From Deltaproteobacteria bacterium RIFOXYD12_FULL_56_24 (GTDB taxonomy: Bacteria; Desulfobacterota; Desulfobulbia; Desulfobulbales; Desulfurivibrionaceae): a DNA stretch of 36,758 bases. The DNA lies in the NCBI GenBank assembly GCA_001799285.1, contig MGTD01000028.1:1-36758 (forward strand), written 5' to 3'. The notes below the pieces were generated by a model, which was not told the origin of the DNA, searched no databases, and saw nothing but the letters and a program-made list of their open reading frames with translations. Shown here one piece after another: positions 35,656-36,758 of this stretch (position 1 is its first letter; each line of letters starts with the position of its first letter). A program made the translations under genes and the position numbers.

Positions 35656-36327
35656 ATGAGCGAAAAACTGAAGGTGTTGGTGGCTGATGATCATGCCATT
35701 GTCCGTGAGGGGATGTGCCAGTTACTGGCGGATCATCCAGCGATGGATTTGGTCGGCCAGGCAGTGGACGGTCACGATGTCTTGCTGAAAGCCAGGCAAT
35801 TGCAACCAAAGGTCATCCTGCTGGATATTGCCATGCCTGGTTTAAACGGCCTTGAGGCCTTGAGCTTGCTCAAGGAGGCGGCGTTTGAGACAAAAGTGGT
35901 GATTCTCTCCATGTTCGATAAGGAGGCCTATGTGCATCGGGCGCTTTGTGCGGGCGCCAAGGGCTATGTCTTAAAAACCGACTCGGGCAGGGAGGTGATC
36001 GAAGCCATTTTGAAAGTTGCGGACGGTCAATATTACCTGAGCCCCAAACTTAATGCCGAGGTGATCAGAAAATATCTTAATCCCGTGGCGGAGAAAAATT
36101 CCGCCAGCTCCGGTTATGATTGCCTGACCGAACGGGAGCAGCAGATTTTCCGCCTCATGGTCGAAGGGCATCCCACCAAGGGCATGGCCCAGATGCTTTA
36201 TTTGAGCCCGCGAACCGTGGAAAAACATCGGTCCAATATCGCGCAAAAACTTGATATCCATGATCCCATGGCCATGGTGCGCTATGCGGTGAAGATCGGC
36301 GTGGTCGATCCGGCACTCTGGACCTGA
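35656..36327 (+). CDS. NarL/FixJ-family response regulator
   Basis: 223 residues. A receiver (VLVADDHAIVREGM, phospho-Asp57 in ILLDIAMPGLNG, Lys in GYVLKTD) is followed by a LuxR-type helix-turn-helix (LTEREQQIFRLMVEGHPTKG, LSPRTVEKHRSNIAQKL). It is the DNA-binding partner of the HisKA_3 kinase encoded three bases upstream. Targets are unknown. No terminator is apparent after the stop. Confidence 0.96.
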   Translation: MSEKLKVLVADDHAIVREGMCQLLADHPAMDLVGQAVDGHDVLLKARQLQPKVILLDIAMPGLNGLEALSLLKEAAFETKVVILSMFDKEAYVHRALCAGAKGYVLKTDSGREVIEAILKVADGQYYLSPKLNAEVIRKYLNPVAEKNSASSGYDCLTEREQQIFRLMVEGHPTKGMAQMLYLSPRTVEKHRSNIAQKLDIHDPMAMVRYAVKIGVVDPALWT

Positions 36328-36426
36328 CCTTTTCCGGCAACAGCCTTCTTCAGAAATCAAGCTGAAAGCTGTAAACGTCTTCTTCCAGGCTATTCTTCAC
36401 CGTGAAGCACTGCTGTCTCATAGTTT

Positions 36427-36758
36427 TTAAAAAAGAGAAAACTGTCTACATTCAACAAGTTGTGGCTCTGGCGGCTTGAGCAAGGCCAGTAAATCCCGTC
36501 GTTCAAAGAGATTGAGCTGAAGCAATCGAAGCATTTGCTGCATGGAAATGTCGATATTGGCCTTGAACTTCAAGAACGCCAAGAGAAGATAGACGCAGAG
36601 CGCTATCCATATCTGGGTGAGTACCGCGTTTTTCGAGGTGCCCAGGAAAGTTTTAACCTTGTGGTTCTGCTTAATCCATTTGAAAAACAGCTCGATCTGC
36701 CAGCGCTCTTTGTAAAGCTCGGCTACGGTTTTCGCGTCCAGATGGTCGGCGTTGGTGA
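36427..36758 (-). CDS. IS4-family transposase, C-terminal part (runs off the window)
   Basis: An open frame entering from the right edge and ending TAA at 36427-36429, with 110 whole codons visible. It contains LYKERWQIELFFKWIKQNHK, the Y-(2)-R-(3)-E-(6)-K-type box of IS4 DDE transposases (Y..RW.IE.FFKW.K with the catalytic Glu), followed by TFLGTSKNAVLTQIWIALCV and a C-terminal LFERRDLLALLKPPE. The first two catalytic Asp residues and the start lie beyond the window. I could not locate the terminal inverted repeat in 36328-36426. Confidence 0.85.
   Translation of the reverse strand, partial: TNADHLDAKTVAELYKERWQIELFFKWIKQNHKVKTFLGTSKNAVLTQIWIALCVYLLLAFLKFKANIDISMQQMLRLLQLNLFERRDLLALLKPPEPQLVECRQFSLF

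Overview
The window looks like a chromosomal segment from a Gram-negative member of the Desulfobacterota, most likely a Desulfobulbales-type sulfate reducer. This rests on the style of the signalling proteins (many soluble PAS-rich and hybrid histidine kinases with the motif GGIAHDFNN), twin tatA-like genes, a YgiQ radical SAM protein, an unusual class II aldolase and dispersed palindromic intergenic elements. It is inference from style; there is no rRNA or other marker gene in the window.

Left end (1-2840) is accessory DNA. On the minus strand there is a gene cassette with an attC-like palindrome at its 3' end (100-168). An attI-like core site lies at its 5' end (1377-1383), and a divergent 28-codon remnant of an integron integrase starts at 1463. 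Together these look like a decayed integron with one visible cassette. The cassette carries one DUF4062-type gene broken by a -1 shift at an A6 run. Next come a complete HigB/HigA-type toxin-antitoxin pair with its own promoter and operator, and a ParD-type antitoxin whose ParE partner is a wreck.

2899-5756 is a minus-strand zinc/manganese-type ABC uptake operon (regulator, binding protein, ATPase, permease). Its first gene is a ribbon-helix-helix protein with two Cys pairs, and a palindrome sits between the -35 and -10 boxes. 5917-8269 is housekeeping: two tatA-like genes, a bidirectional terminator, a cyclophilin and leuB.

8614-21758 is mostly signalling: a hybrid kinase with a periplasmic sensor, a membrane-spanning XRE/EF-hand protein with a small exported partner, a YgiQ radical SAM protein overlapping tail-to-tail with an AEC transporter, a histidine kinase split by a frameshift inside its PAS/PAC region, and a hybrid kinase with a CxxCH heme-type sensor domain. 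22020-22851 is a short PII-like protein plus a small membrane protein behind a strong promoter. 22927-24210 is a class II fructose-bisphosphate aldolase.

24237-25607 holds two copies of a MITE-like element with terminal inverted repeats and about 10-bp target duplications, each placed directly upstream of a minus-strand start codon (aldolase; REC-Hpt protein). The second copy carries a nested 55-bp insertion that occurs again, inverted, at 21821-21870. 25898-32217 is a minus-strand chemosensory operon: a Cys-containing small protein, a 34-codon ORF inside a hairpin, a methyl-accepting chemotaxis protein ending in a CheR-tether-like pentapeptide, CheW, and a PAS-GAF-PAS hybrid kinase. There is no CheA. 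32722-36327 is a plus-strand two-component pair (five-PAS HisKA_3 kinase plus NarL-type regulator). The window ends inside an IS4-type transposase.

The hybrid kinases end in receiver domains and lack their own Hpt domain. The free REC-Hpt protein at 24550-25341 could therefore serve them as a phosphorelay hub. That link is inferred.
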